A stretch of 64,000 bases of DNA from Imperialibacter sp. EC-SDR9. GTDB lineage: Bacteria; Bacteroidota; Bacteroidia; Cytophagales; Cyclobacteriaceae. Below the pieces are notes generated by a model. The model saw only the letters and a program-made list of their open reading frames with translations, was not told the origin of the DNA and searched no databases. Made by a program: the position numbers and the translations under genes. Positions 46,212 to 54,683 of this stretch are shown in pieces (within the stretch, counting starts at the first letter, position 1; every line of letters starts with the position of its first letter). The DNA is taken from the NCBI RefSeq assembly GCF_902498805.1, contig NZ_LR701591.1, forward strand, positions 39,798 through 103,797. The letters run 5' to 3'.

Positions 46212-47933
46212 TTATGCCTTTACCATCTCAGCCGCTCGCTTCTTTCTTTTCTCAAAATGGGCAGCCACCTCCGCTGTCGACAACGCATTGAAGGTCATTT
46301 CTTTCGTGAGGCCACCTTTTCTACCCACCAAAAGCCCGTAACGCATGTCGTGGTAGCCTTCGGTTTCATGGGCGTCGGGGTTTATGCTAAGCATCACGCC
46401 TTTCTCGATGGCATAGTGCACCCAGCGCCAGTCGAGGTCGAGCCGCCAGGGGTGGGCATTGATTTCGATGATCACACCCTCTTCAGCGCAGGCATCAATC
46501 ACGGTTTTGTGGTCGATGGGGTATCCCTTACGTTCAAGCAGTAGTCGGCCAGTGGGGTGGCCAAGCATGGTGGTAAATGGGTTTTTGATGGCTTTTAGCA
46601 AACGGGTGGTGGCTTTCTGCAAGTCCATGTTGAGTACCGAGTGCACCGAGGCCACGATAAAGTCGAACGACGCCAACACCTCCGTTTCATAGTCGAGGGA
46701 GCCGTCAGGTAGAATGTCAGATTCTATGCCTTTGAAGATACGGAACGGCGCCATCTCTTTATTGAGCGCATCGATCTCTACCTGCTGGTCTTTCACCCTG
46801 TTGGCCTCCAGGCCGCTGGCATAAAAGGCTGAGCGGCTGTGGTCGCTGATGCCCAGGTACTCATAGCCCAGCTCTTTGCAGTAGGCGGCCATTTCTTTAA
46901 GGGTGTTCTTTCCGTCGCTGTAGGTGGAATGATTGTGAAGAATTCCCTTGAGGTCGTTCATTTCTACCAGCTTGGGCAGCTTGTTTTCCTGTGCCAGGGC
47001 TATTTCGAAAGATCCTTCTCTTAGCTCCGGGGCTATGTAGGCCAGGCCAGCGTGCTTATACGCCTCCTCCTCGCTGGCAAAGGCCCGTTCTGTCAGTTTA
47101 TCACGCAGCACAGCGCCTTCGGCAAGTGTTTGGTTAAGGTGCAGCGGTGCGGCGGTGTACAGCAAAAGCTTCTCTGTGAATTGCTTTTCGTTGCATAGCC
47201 TGATATGGAAAGTAATATAGGGTTCGTTCATGTGGCCCCTGATGGAATAAGGGCCTGATTCCTGAAGGCTGATTTCTCCCAGACCACTTTTCTCAACCGC
47301 CTTTATGATCACCTCATTATTCAGCGACCCAACCAATAGTTCCAGCGTGTCGATCACCTCCAGCAAACGCCTTAACGGGCCGACAAAACTCATCGGCACC
47401 TTCTCTCCCAATTCTTTATTTATGATGTCAATCAGCTGGTTGGCCGCAATTTCTGCCTCTGAAAAATGAAGCTTACCAACATTCGCCTTTCTGTATTTTA
47501 AACCATCAAGAATAGTCTGCTGTGTCTTCTCACCAAAACCCTTCACGCTGGCGACCCTTCCTTCCTCACAGGCTTTTTGCAGGGCGTCCAAACTTTCAAT
47601 TTCCAGCTCTTTCCAGATCAGCCTTATTTTCTTCGGGCCAATGCCTTTGATGGAAAGCATTTCTACCACCCCGGCGGGCGTAGCTGCTCGAAGCTCCTCC
47701 AGCGCATCAAACGTTCCTTTTTCGAGTAGCTGATGGATGTTGGCGGCCATCGACTTGCCGATCCCGTCCAGGGCTCCGATTTCCTCTGCAGTCATAGCGG
47801 CGATGGGTTTGTCTACCTTTTCAAGGTTGAAAACCGCACCGGTGTAGCCACGAATTTTAAACTGATTTTCATCATGAAGCTCCATGAGCGAAGCCATGAG
47901 GCGGAACTGTGAGATTATTTCTTTGTTGTCCAA
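46212..47933 (-). CDS. PolX-family protein with PHP domain, polymerase site altered
   Basis: 573 residues. The order is a helix-hairpin-helix region (about 1-145; SIKGIGPKKIRLIW), a polymerase beta-like palm (about 155-315) and a C-terminal PHP phosphoesterase (about 325-573). The PHP site is intact: HNHSTYSDG (His333, His335) and later GHPTGRLLLER and NAHPWRLDLDW. In the palm, the two metal-binding aspartates of the usual GSxRRxxExxxDxD motif are replaced: GPLRR (185-189) is followed by Thr196 and Glu198. The family repairs DNA by gap filling, with the PHP domain as 3'-5' exonuclease. This copy probably keeps the nuclease but lacks polymerase activity. Confidence 0.88.
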   Translation of the reverse strand: MDNKEIISQFRLMASLMELHDENQFKIRGYTGAVFNLEKVDKPIAAMTAEEIGALDGIGKSMAANIHQLLEKGTFDALEELRAATPAGVVEMLSIKGIGPKKIRLIWKELEIESLDALQKACEEGRVASVKGFGEKTQQTILDGLKYRKANVGKLHFSEAEIAANQLIDIINKELGEKVPMSFVGPLRRLLEVIDTLELLVGSLNNEVIIKAVEKSGLGEISLQESGPYSIRGHMNEPYITFHIRLCNEKQFTEKLLLYTAAPLHLNQTLAEGAVLRDKLTERAFASEEEAYKHAGLAYIAPELREGSFEIALAQENKLPKLVEMNDLKGILHNHSTYSDGKNTLKEMAAYCKELGYEYLGISDHSRSAFYASGLEANRVKDQQVEIDALNKEMAPFRIFKGIESDILPDGSLDYETEVLASFDFIVASVHSVLNMDLQKATTRLLKAIKNPFTTMLGHPTGRLLLERKGYPIDHKTVIDACAEEGVIIEINAHPWRLDLDWRWVHYAIEKGVMLSINPDAHETEGYHDMRYGLLVGRKGGLTKEMTFNALSTAEVAAHFEKRKKRAAEMVKA

Positions 47934-48080
47934 AATGAGAGGTGTTTTTGGTTAACTGGCATTGTAAAAGTAATTTTCCTAAGGCAAAATTCCTTAGATT
48001 ACTATAAACAAAAAAGAGAAACTACGTGCGGAGGAAAACATCCTGGTAAAGGAATTTGTTACGCAATACCATACGCCTGG

Positions 48081-48112
48081 TTTACCGAAGAGACTTTTGT
48101 CTGTTACATTTG
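48081..48112 (+). promoter_or_regulatory. Candidate promoter of the EVE gene
   Basis: TACATTTG at 48105-48112 matches the Bacteroidota -7 consensus TAnnTTTG exactly, with a TTTA about 20 bases upstream at the -33 position. The EVE start codon follows 30 bases later. Confidence 0.45.
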
Positions 48113-48141
48113 ACTAGTGAAACCAAAAAAAGAACATAGAA

Positions 48142-48558
48142 ATGAACTATTGGCTGATAAAATCTGAACCCGAAACTTTTTCCTGGGACAAATTCGTGAG
48201 CATGGGAGGCGACATGTGGGACGGTGTGAGAAACTACGCTGCCCGCAACTTCATGAAAGACATGAAGGTAGGGGACCTGGCTCTTTTTTATCACAGTGTC
48301 AAAGAAAAGTCGTGTGTGGGATTAGCAAAGGTAGCGAAGGAGCATTACCCTGACCCGACGGCCAGGCCTGAAGAAAAAGATACCTGGGTCGTGGTTGATT
48401 TTGTGCCGGTGCAAAAGCTCAAAAGGCCTGTGAGCCTTGGAGAGATCAAGAAAGACGAGCGACTGTCCGAAATGGCACTTATTAAGCTTTCGAGACTGTC
48501 GGTGCAGCCGGTGAAAAAGGAAGAATTTGATATAATTATTCAGAAATCGGAAGAGTAG
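48142..48558 (+). CDS. EVE-domain protein
   Basis: 138 residues forming a single EVE domain (PUA-like). The opening MNYWLIKSEPETFSW, the block DGVRNYAARNFMKDMKVGD, then FYHSVKEKSCVGLAKV are the conserved parts that line the pocket for a modified base. EVE proteins bind modified nucleotides in DNA or RNA and are sometimes part of defence systems. Here the gene is alone with a housekeeping-type length and no nuclease partner, so a defence role is not indicated. The start ATG follows a good -7 promoter box. Confidence 0.92.
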   Translation: MNYWLIKSEPETFSWDKFVSMGGDMWDGVRNYAARNFMKDMKVGDLALFYHSVKEKSCVGLAKVAKEHYPDPTARPEEKDTWVVVDFVPVQKLKRPVSLGEIKKDERLSEMALIKLSRLSVQPVKKEEFDIIIQKSEE

Positions 48559-48631
48559 TGTTTTGCGTGCATAAATCTTTTTTTGGGGACAAGCTTTTAT
48601 GAAATGTTTTGATGACGTGACTATTGTCAAC

Positions 48632-50194
48632 ATGCGACTCAAACAATTAACGGCGTTGCTGGCTTTTTGCTGTCTTACGGGGGCCGGTGTGCTGGCTCAG
48701 GATCGAAAAAAAGATGAGAAGAAGGCCAGTGAGCTTATTGAGCAACCCAAAAGAGTGGAGTTTGAGATAAAAAACACTAACTACGAGGACTACGTGGTTT
48801 ATAGTTGCGAGGAGGAGGGGCTGTCGGTGTACCACCAAACCGAACACAAAAATAAAGATGGCTACTTGTGGGAGTTTATCAAACTCGACACCGCTCTTGA
48901 CATGAAATGGAGAAGGGAGCTGTATCTTCCTTTTGCGTCCCGCATCATTGGCTACGATTATTCACCCGGCTTTATGTATTACCTCATTCGGGAAAAGCAG
49001 TACAAGCAGGAGGAGCTACTGGTGATGAGGATGGACCTGGAAAAAGGTGACACTACCAAGTTCAACATCAATACGGTGTTCCCTGTTAACCTGACACAAT
49101 TTGAAGTAGTGGGAAGCACCATTTTGATGGGTGGCTACACCAACTACCGGCCAGTGATCATCCGATACAACCTTTTTGACCAGCGACCGCAGGTGGTTCC
49201 GGGGTTTTATGCCGACTATGCTGAAATCCTGCGACTGGAAACTGACGACCGCCTCAGGACTTTCACGGTGACCATGAGTGAAAAAACGACTGACAAGCGC
49301 ACCACCATTTCGGTGCGGTCATTTTCGGAAAGTGGAGACATGATCAGGAATATTTTGTTGCAACCAGATGAGTCCAAGAGCCTGATCAACGGAGCCCCTG
49401 CCCACCTCGAAATGGATCGGCAGTTTATTGCCGGCACCTACGGTCACAAGCGATCGACCTATTCCAGGGGGCTTTATATCGCCACCGTGGGCAGCGATGG
49501 GCAGCAGAAGATAGACTATTACAACTATGCCGACCTGGAAAACTTCTTCTCCTACATGCGAGCCAAGCGTGAGCAGCGGATCAAAGAGAAGATCAGCCGA
49601 CGGAAGGTGCAAGGCAAGCGGGTGAAATTCAACTATCGGTTGCTGGTGCACGACATTATTCAGGACGGCGACAAATACACCTTGTACGGTGAGGCCTACT
49701 ACCCCAGGTATTCTAATTACAGCGGCTATGAGCGGTTTGGAGGCTACACCTATGGTCGGAGCAATACCTACTTCAATCCCAATTTTCTGGGATACAAATA
49801 CACGCACGCCGTTGTCATGACGTTCGATAAGTCGGGTAAGTTGCTATGGGACAATTCCTTTGAAATCAATGACGTAACCAGCTACGATCTGCAGCAGTTT
49901 GTGCATGTAAGCACATCGGGTGACGAGGTGGCTTTGTTGTACATGTTCGAAAATGTGATCCGATCCAAAATCATAAAGTCTGATGAGATCATCGAAGGCA
50001 AAACTTTCAATGATATTGAACTCACATTTGAAGATGATGAGGTCAGGGTGAACGACAACGAGGTGGGTGGCTTGTCGGTGTGGTATGGAAAAACCTTTTA
50101 CACCTACGGCATCCAGGACATCAAAAACCTGAAGGACAACCGGGTGAACCTCAACCGCAACGTATTTTTTATTAATAAGGTTGTTTATAGGTAG
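48632..50194 (+). CDS. Exported protein of unknown function
   Basis: 520 residues from the ATG at 48632; the frame is open to 48599, but the internal Met starts a normal signal peptide (MRLKQLTALLAFCCLTGAGVL, ending LAQD). The mature protein has no membrane helix and is rich in charged and aromatic residues, with alternating strands reminiscent of a beta-propeller (EFIKLDTALDMKWRRELYL, VVMTFDKSGKLLWDNSFEI). A Tyr/Gly/Asn-rich loop lies at about 355-385. It follows the EVE gene by 73 bases but need not be linked. I do not recognise the family; it is a typical Bacteroidota periplasmic or surface protein. Confidence 0.7.
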   Translation: MRLKQLTALLAFCCLTGAGVLAQDRKKDEKKASELIEQPKRVEFEIKNTNYEDYVVYSCEEEGLSVYHQTEHKNKDGYLWEFIKLDTALDMKWRRELYLPFASRIIGYDYSPGFMYYLIREKQYKQEELLVMRMDLEKGDTTKFNINTVFPVNLTQFEVVGSTILMGGYTNYRPVIIRYNLFDQRPQVVPGFYADYAEILRLETDDRLRTFTVTMSEKTTDKRTTISVRSFSESGDMIRNILLQPDESKSLINGAPAHLEMDRQFIAGTYGHKRSTYSRGLYIATVGSDGQQKIDYYNYADLENFFSYMRAKREQRIKEKISRRKVQGKRVKFNYRLLVHDIIQDGDKYTLYGEAYYPRYSNYSGYERFGGYTYGRSNTYFNPNFLGYKYTHAVVMTFDKSGKLLWDNSFEINDVTSYDLQQFVHVSTSGDEVALLYMFENVIRSKIIKSDEIIEGKTFNDIELTFEDDEVRVNDNEVGGLSVWYGKTFYTYGIQDIKNLKDNRVNLNRNVFFINKVVYR

Positions 50195-50199
50195 GACAG

Positions 50200-50290
50200 T
50201 CAGACACTCAGACACTCAGACAGTCCAACACTCTGAACATCCGAACATCCGACCGTCTGAATGTCTGAATGTCTGAAAATCTGATTATCC
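50200..50290. repeat. Short TCAGACAC / GTCTGAAT inverted simple repeat
   Basis: Direct repeats of CAGACACT (50200-50222) are mirrored about 35 bases later by repeats of GTCTGAAT (50254-50277), with short ATCCGAAC units between. Together they can form a long imperfect hairpin between the unknown secreted gene and pyrR. It may act as a terminator or leader structure for pyrR, but no antiterminator consensus was recognised. Confidence 0.6.
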
Positions 50291-50360
50291 GAAATCCGTC
50301 TCTATCATAAATCCCTAATCCGTAATCCGTAATCAAATCATTTTTTCATAACTTCGCCCC

Positions 50361-50908
50361 ATGCAAAAACGGTTGCTCTTCGACGGACGTCTTTTACAGT
50401 TCACCATCAACAGGCTTTGTCAGCAACTTATTGAAAATCACGGCGATTTTACCAACTCCGTTTTAATGGGCTTACAGCCCAGAGGCATCTTTCTTGCTGA
50501 AAGAATCAGCACCAGTCTTGAGACCCTCCTGAACAAAAAAATCCTTCTTGGCTACCTGGATACTACCTTCCACAGGGATGACTTCCGTCGCCGGGACGCC
50601 CCTATCGCTCCCCACGAAACCAAAGTAAACTTTGTCATTGAGGGCAAAAAAGTCATTCTGATCGACGACGTATTGTTCACCGGCAGGTCTGTGCGGGCAG
50701 CCCTCGACGCTATGGTGAGCTTTGGAAGGCCGGAGAAAGTGGAGCTGCTAACGTTGATCGACCGAATGTACAGCAGGGATATTCCCGTGGAGGCAACTTA
50801 TGTAGGCAGAAGAGTCAACACGGTAAGGAGCCAGCGAATATTAGTAGAACTAAAAGAACAGGGCATGCCCGAAGACAATATCTGGATCATGGAAAAGGAG
50901 GACGAGGC

Positions 50909-50912
<4 letters not shown>
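50361..50912 (+). CDS. pyrR: PyrR bifunctional pyrimidine regulator / uracil phosphoribosyltransferase
   Basis: 183 residues with the type I phosphoribosyltransferase PRPP loop KVILIDDVLFTGRSVRAALD. It has PyrR-like blocks GLQPRGIFLAERI and YLDTTFHRDDFRRRD that distinguish it from plain uracil phosphoribosyltransferases. PyrR binds pyr mRNA leaders in response to UMP in Gram-positive bacteria; in Bacteroidota an RNA-binding role is less certain. The next gene, pyrB, overlaps its stop by four bases (ATGA), so it is part of a pyrimidine operon. A TAACTTCG near-consensus -7 box lies just upstream of the ATG. Confidence 0.94.
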
Positions 50913-51838
<926 letters not shown>

Positions 51839-51883
51839 GTGTCGGCACGGCCACTGGCCAACCCTGCAAGTGCCGTGAGACAC
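51839..51883. repeat. Palindromic repeat GTGTCggCACGGcCACT, copy 1
   Basis: An imperfect hairpin directly after pyrB: GTGTCGGCACGGCCACT pairs with AAGTGCCGTGAGACAC around a short loop. A second copy is at 53668-53710, on the far side of the insertion sequence. Together with other repeats this makes 51.8-53.9 kb a gene-poor repeat patch. Confidence 0.75.
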
Positions 51884-52070
51884 GGAATCGATGAAAATTG
51901 ATGGCTCATCACTGCATACTATGGTCTGTCATATCGTAGTGGGGGTATCTTGTACATCCAGACAGAGCCTAGGCTGAACGGAAGTAGGTGTCGTTCTGGT
52001 CTCTACCCATCACGAGACTTCAAATGCCGAACAACCTGGTTTTGATAATTGTTAGGGTGTCGTGTCTTCA

Positions 52071-53590
52071 CCATAGCCGTCAACCTAAGAAAGAATTGCT
52101 GAACATGGCAAGGCCATTGGACATGGCCAAGTTTTATTTTCCATGTTTTTTGAAAGCCATTTATCGGAATGGCCAGCCGTTTTTGTTGATCTAATTTAAT
52201 AGTTTTAGGGCACATTTTGACATGTTCTAGCGAGAATATCTGATACTTTTTTCCGTCCTTTCTTGTACTCTTTTTCGTGGAATACCTTACTGATCCGATA
52301 CAAACCCGTCAGCCATTCGAAGAGCAGGTGACTATTTTGCAACACAGGTAACGCTAATGATTTAGATCGTCCTTGCAACGTTGTGACTAACTTATGAAAG
52401 CTCAGATCCATTTGGGTGAGCCTCTTCAAGTGATTAAGAAAAGTCCAATTTAACATGACCCACAACAGCTTGATCAGAATGATGCATTCTAAACGGGTCG
52501 CATTCATTGGGTGTATTTTATGCAATTTCATCACGCTTTTCCAAGTTTTAAAGACAAGCTCTACCTGCCACCTCAATGAGTAAAGATCATATACCTGGGA
52601 GGCAGTACATTTTTCCGATTCCACGTTGGTCACAAAAAGATTTATACCAATTGCCTCTAGGGCATCAGGCCCCAGTTTTCTGCGGGCTGATTTATTCTTT
52701 AAACGTTTTTGCTTTTGCTCTTCTGTGAGCAAGTTGGCTACAAGCCTTACCTTCATGCAGGCTTTTTGTCCAACATATACTTCCATATCCAGGTACTTTT
52801 CTTTCTGGTCTTTTAGCAAGCTGATAATGGAGGCAGTTGAAAGTAGTGAGTATTCCCCACCCTTGAGAGTATAGAAATTCCATTGTGACTTTGCCCTGCT
52901 GATGAAGTAGATACCTTTGCTACTTAGCTCTTCAAATGCCTTAGGAGGAAAATATCCTAAATCTCTCAGCAACAATGTTTTGGGAGGCACCTTCTTAATA
53001 TTCTTCATCCCCTCAATGCTATCAGAATCCCGTGATGAGCCAATTGAAAGTTCGGTGACCATGGAGCTTAGCAGCTGATACTCAAATTGGATTTGAACAC
53101 TGGCTTCCCTGCCCTCCCCTCCATACCCAGGAAAAGTATCTGCTGCCCTTTTAGATACTTTAAACTCTGAACTATCCATGATGCGGATGTCAGTAAACCA
53201 ACTGGAGGAAATGCTTTTTACGGAATTATTGGCCATTTGCTTTGTCAAAACCTCTTGGAGAAGGTCTTTAAGCATCTGTTTCGTGTTTTCATTGAAACGC
53301 TTGTCGAGAGCTTGTTTGGAAACACTAACGCCATGCTGATGTTCAAGATCTATACTGTATTCAGACAGTGAAGGGCTTTTGTCACTATTGCAAAAGAAAA
53401 CCACATCCAGAAATGCCTTTGGTGAGATGGCAGAATTACGCTTTTTGAAGGATGATGCTTTTGCAATGGCCTCAATACGCTCATCAGAAACAAATCTTGA
53501 GAGGTAATTGGAGAAATTCTTGATTTTTCGGCCCAAAACCGTGTTCAGTTTCTTTTCCCAGGCCTTTTTTGCTTAGGTTGACGGCTATGG
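52071..53590. mobile_element. IS4-type insertion sequence, 1520 bp, with 8-bp target duplication
   Basis: The ends are perfect 19-bp inverted repeats, CCATAGCCGTCAACCTAAG at 52071-52089 and its complement at 53572-53590. The 8-bp direct repeat TGTCTTCA flanks both ends (52063-52070 and 53591-53598). It contains one intact transposase gene on the minus strand. Removing the element and one duplication restores a palindromic dispersed repeat like those at 60.38 and 60.51 kb, so the IS landed in the loop of such a repeat. If the terminal CA/TG are counted as part of the element, the duplication would instead be 4 bp (TCTT). The intact gene and duplication indicate recent insertion. Confidence 0.9.
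52205..53536 (-). CDS. IS4-family DDE transposase
   Basis: 443 residues. The DDE triad fits IS4: Asp121 in IMDSSEF, Asp192 in LLLRDLGYF and Glu326 in the YREK signature Y-2-R-3-E-6-K (Tyr319, Arg322, Glu326, Lys333). An N-terminal helical part (about 1-110) is probably DNA-binding, and the beta-rich insertion between the second Asp and Glu (about 205-300) is as usual in the family. The gene fills the element: its start is 36 bases inside the right inverted repeat and its stop 115 bases inside the left one. The frame is intact, so the element may be active. Confidence 0.93.
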   Translation of the reverse strand: MGRKIKNFSNYLSRFVSDERIEAIAKASSFKKRNSAISPKAFLDVVFFCNSDKSPSLSEYSIDLEHQHGVSVSKQALDKRFNENTKQMLKDLLQEVLTKQMANNSVKSISSSWFTDIRIMDSSEFKVSKRAADTFPGYGGEGREASVQIQFEYQLLSSMVTELSIGSSRDSDSIEGMKNIKKVPPKTLLLRDLGYFPPKAFEELSSKGIYFISRAKSQWNFYTLKGGEYSLLSTASIISLLKDQKEKYLDMEVYVGQKACMKVRLVANLLTEEQKQKRLKNKSARRKLGPDALEAIGINLFVTNVESEKCTASQVYDLYSLRWQVELVFKTWKSVMKLHKIHPMNATRLECIILIKLLWVMLNWTFLNHLKRLTQMDLSFHKLVTTLQGRSKSLALPVLQNSHLLFEWLTGLYRISKVFHEKEYKKGRKKVSDILARTCQNVP

Positions 53591-53667
53591 TGTCTTCACG
53601 TACCTTTTCAGGATGGGGCTGTCATGGCCATACTGTAGATATAACACCCTTCAGCACTTGCAAGTAG

Positions 53668-53710
53668 GTGTCTGTACGGGCACTAGCCCCCTGCAAGTGC
53701 CGTAAGACAC
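53668..53710. repeat. Palindromic repeat GTGTCTgTACGGgCACT, copy 2
   Basis: Stem GTGTCTGTACGGGCACT pairs with AAGTGCCGTAAGACAC around AGCCCCCTGC. It is a diverged copy of the repeat at 51839-51883, in the same orientation. Confidence 0.75.
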
Positions 53711-53891
53711 AGGTTTGATAGAGTCCCTTCCTCCTCTCGTCGGCGTCTGGCGTCTCAGCGAAATAGGTGTACTAGCCGTACCGATGCCTGTCTCCGGTGT
53801 TCCGTATTCAGACCCCTCTTTCCTTCCTGCTACTTTCCGATTGCCTTCCGCCTTCCCTTCAAGAAACGCTAACAGGGGACCATCGTTGGTT

Positions 53892-53929
53892 CATTAACCA
53901 TTAACCATTAACCATTAACCATTAACCAT
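53892..53929. repeat. Tandem heptamer (CATTAAC)x5
   Basis: Five perfect CATTAAC units and a partial sixth, ending five bases before the stop codon of the YjbH-N-like gene. Such short repeats can vary in copy number by slippage; here it is outside coding sequence. Confidence 0.9.
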
Positions 53930-53933
53930 CCTC

Positions 53934-54683
53934 TCACTTCACCGTCCCACTATAACTCACCCCAAAACCAACAGTTTTGAAGTTAAGGGTATACAATTTG
54001 GCGAAACACTTGTCATTAAAAAGCTTCCCCATCAGACCCACATTCACATTGCGGGATTCGTACTCTGCCGAGACTAGCAAAAAGCTTGATAATGGCACCC
54101 TGGCTGAACCAAAAAAGCCTACCTGGTAATCATTCTCTTTTCTTACAATATCGATCGAATCAAATCCTGTGAATATCAGCGTTCTCACTACCCAGGGAAT
54201 ACCAACCCCTGCTGACAGGGTGAGCTCCTTGCCACCTAAATTGAAATGCTTAGTGCCTGTAATAAAGTTGGAATCGACAAAATTGCTCGTGCCCAGCGGG
54301 ATATACATTCCAAAAAGCAAAGCTGGAAACTTACCGGTCTCTTTTTTGAGTAGGAATCTCATGCTCCCGGATCGATCACCTATGCCATAGTCTAAGGGAG
54401 CATCAATGATAGGAGTGAGGTTGAACGTAAGCTCCATAAATGGGAGGAAACCAAGGGTAACAAAGTTGTGAATTTCGTGTGTCCCTCGTCTGCTGGGATA
54501 GAGAATGAGGGCCTCTTTTTGTGGGTTGAAGCTGCTGCCAAAGGCAATTTTTTTATCTCCAATCACCCGGGCTTCCGGCACAAGGAAGTTGCCAGATTGC
54601 CCCGTAAGGGTAAATTGTGCCCGACAGGGGCGCAGGGTTCCTGCAAAAAGCAGTATACTTGTGAGTAGAAATCCAATTTTCAT
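53934..54683 (-). CDS. Exported beta-rich protein resembling the YjbH N-terminal part
   Basis: 249 residues from the ATG at 54683 (frame open to 54713). A signal peptide, MKIGFLLTSILLFAGTLRPC with a following RAQF cleavage region, precedes a protein made of amphipathic strands. The start of the mature part, GQSGNFLVPEARVIGDKKIA, and later LGFLPFMELTFNLTPI and FPALLFGMYIPLGTSNF, resemble the first half of YjbH-type outer-membrane proteins linked to exopolysaccharide in proteobacteria. The length is only about a third of a full YjbH. The divergent neighbour resembles the other half, and their start codons share the same CATG. The YjbH link is tentative; an outer-membrane barrel is the safer statement. 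Confidence 0.6.
   Translation of the reverse strand: MKIGFLLTSILLFAGTLRPCRAQFTLTGQSGNFLVPEARVIGDKKIAFGSSFNPQKEALILYPSRRGTHEIHNFVTLGFLPFMELTFNLTPIIDAPLDYGIGDRSGSMRFLLKKETGKFPALLFGMYIPLGTSNFVDSNFITGTKHFNLGGKELTLSAGVGIPWVVRTLIFTGFDSIDIVRKENDYQVGFFGSARVPLSSFLLVSAEYESRNVNVGLMGKLFNDKCFAKLYTLNFKTVGFGVSYSGTVK

Larger units (their letters stand above)
53599..53933. other. Repeat-rich non-coding stretch beside the IS
   Basis: Gene-free. It holds the second half of the repeat split by the IS (CGTACCTTTTCAGG), the second copy of the GTGTC hairpin repeat, half-copies of the same motif (AGGTGTACTAGCCGTACC near 53766), and a heptamer tandem repeat next to the following gene. Confidence 0.6.

Noticed and set aside
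48142..48558. EVE protein as part of a defence island
   Set aside because: It stands alone with no nuclease, methylase or other defence gene on either side.
54505..54681. N-terminal extension of the plus-strand barrel gene
   Set aside because: It is antisense to the divergent gene, and the internal ATG at 54682 starts a clear signal peptide.
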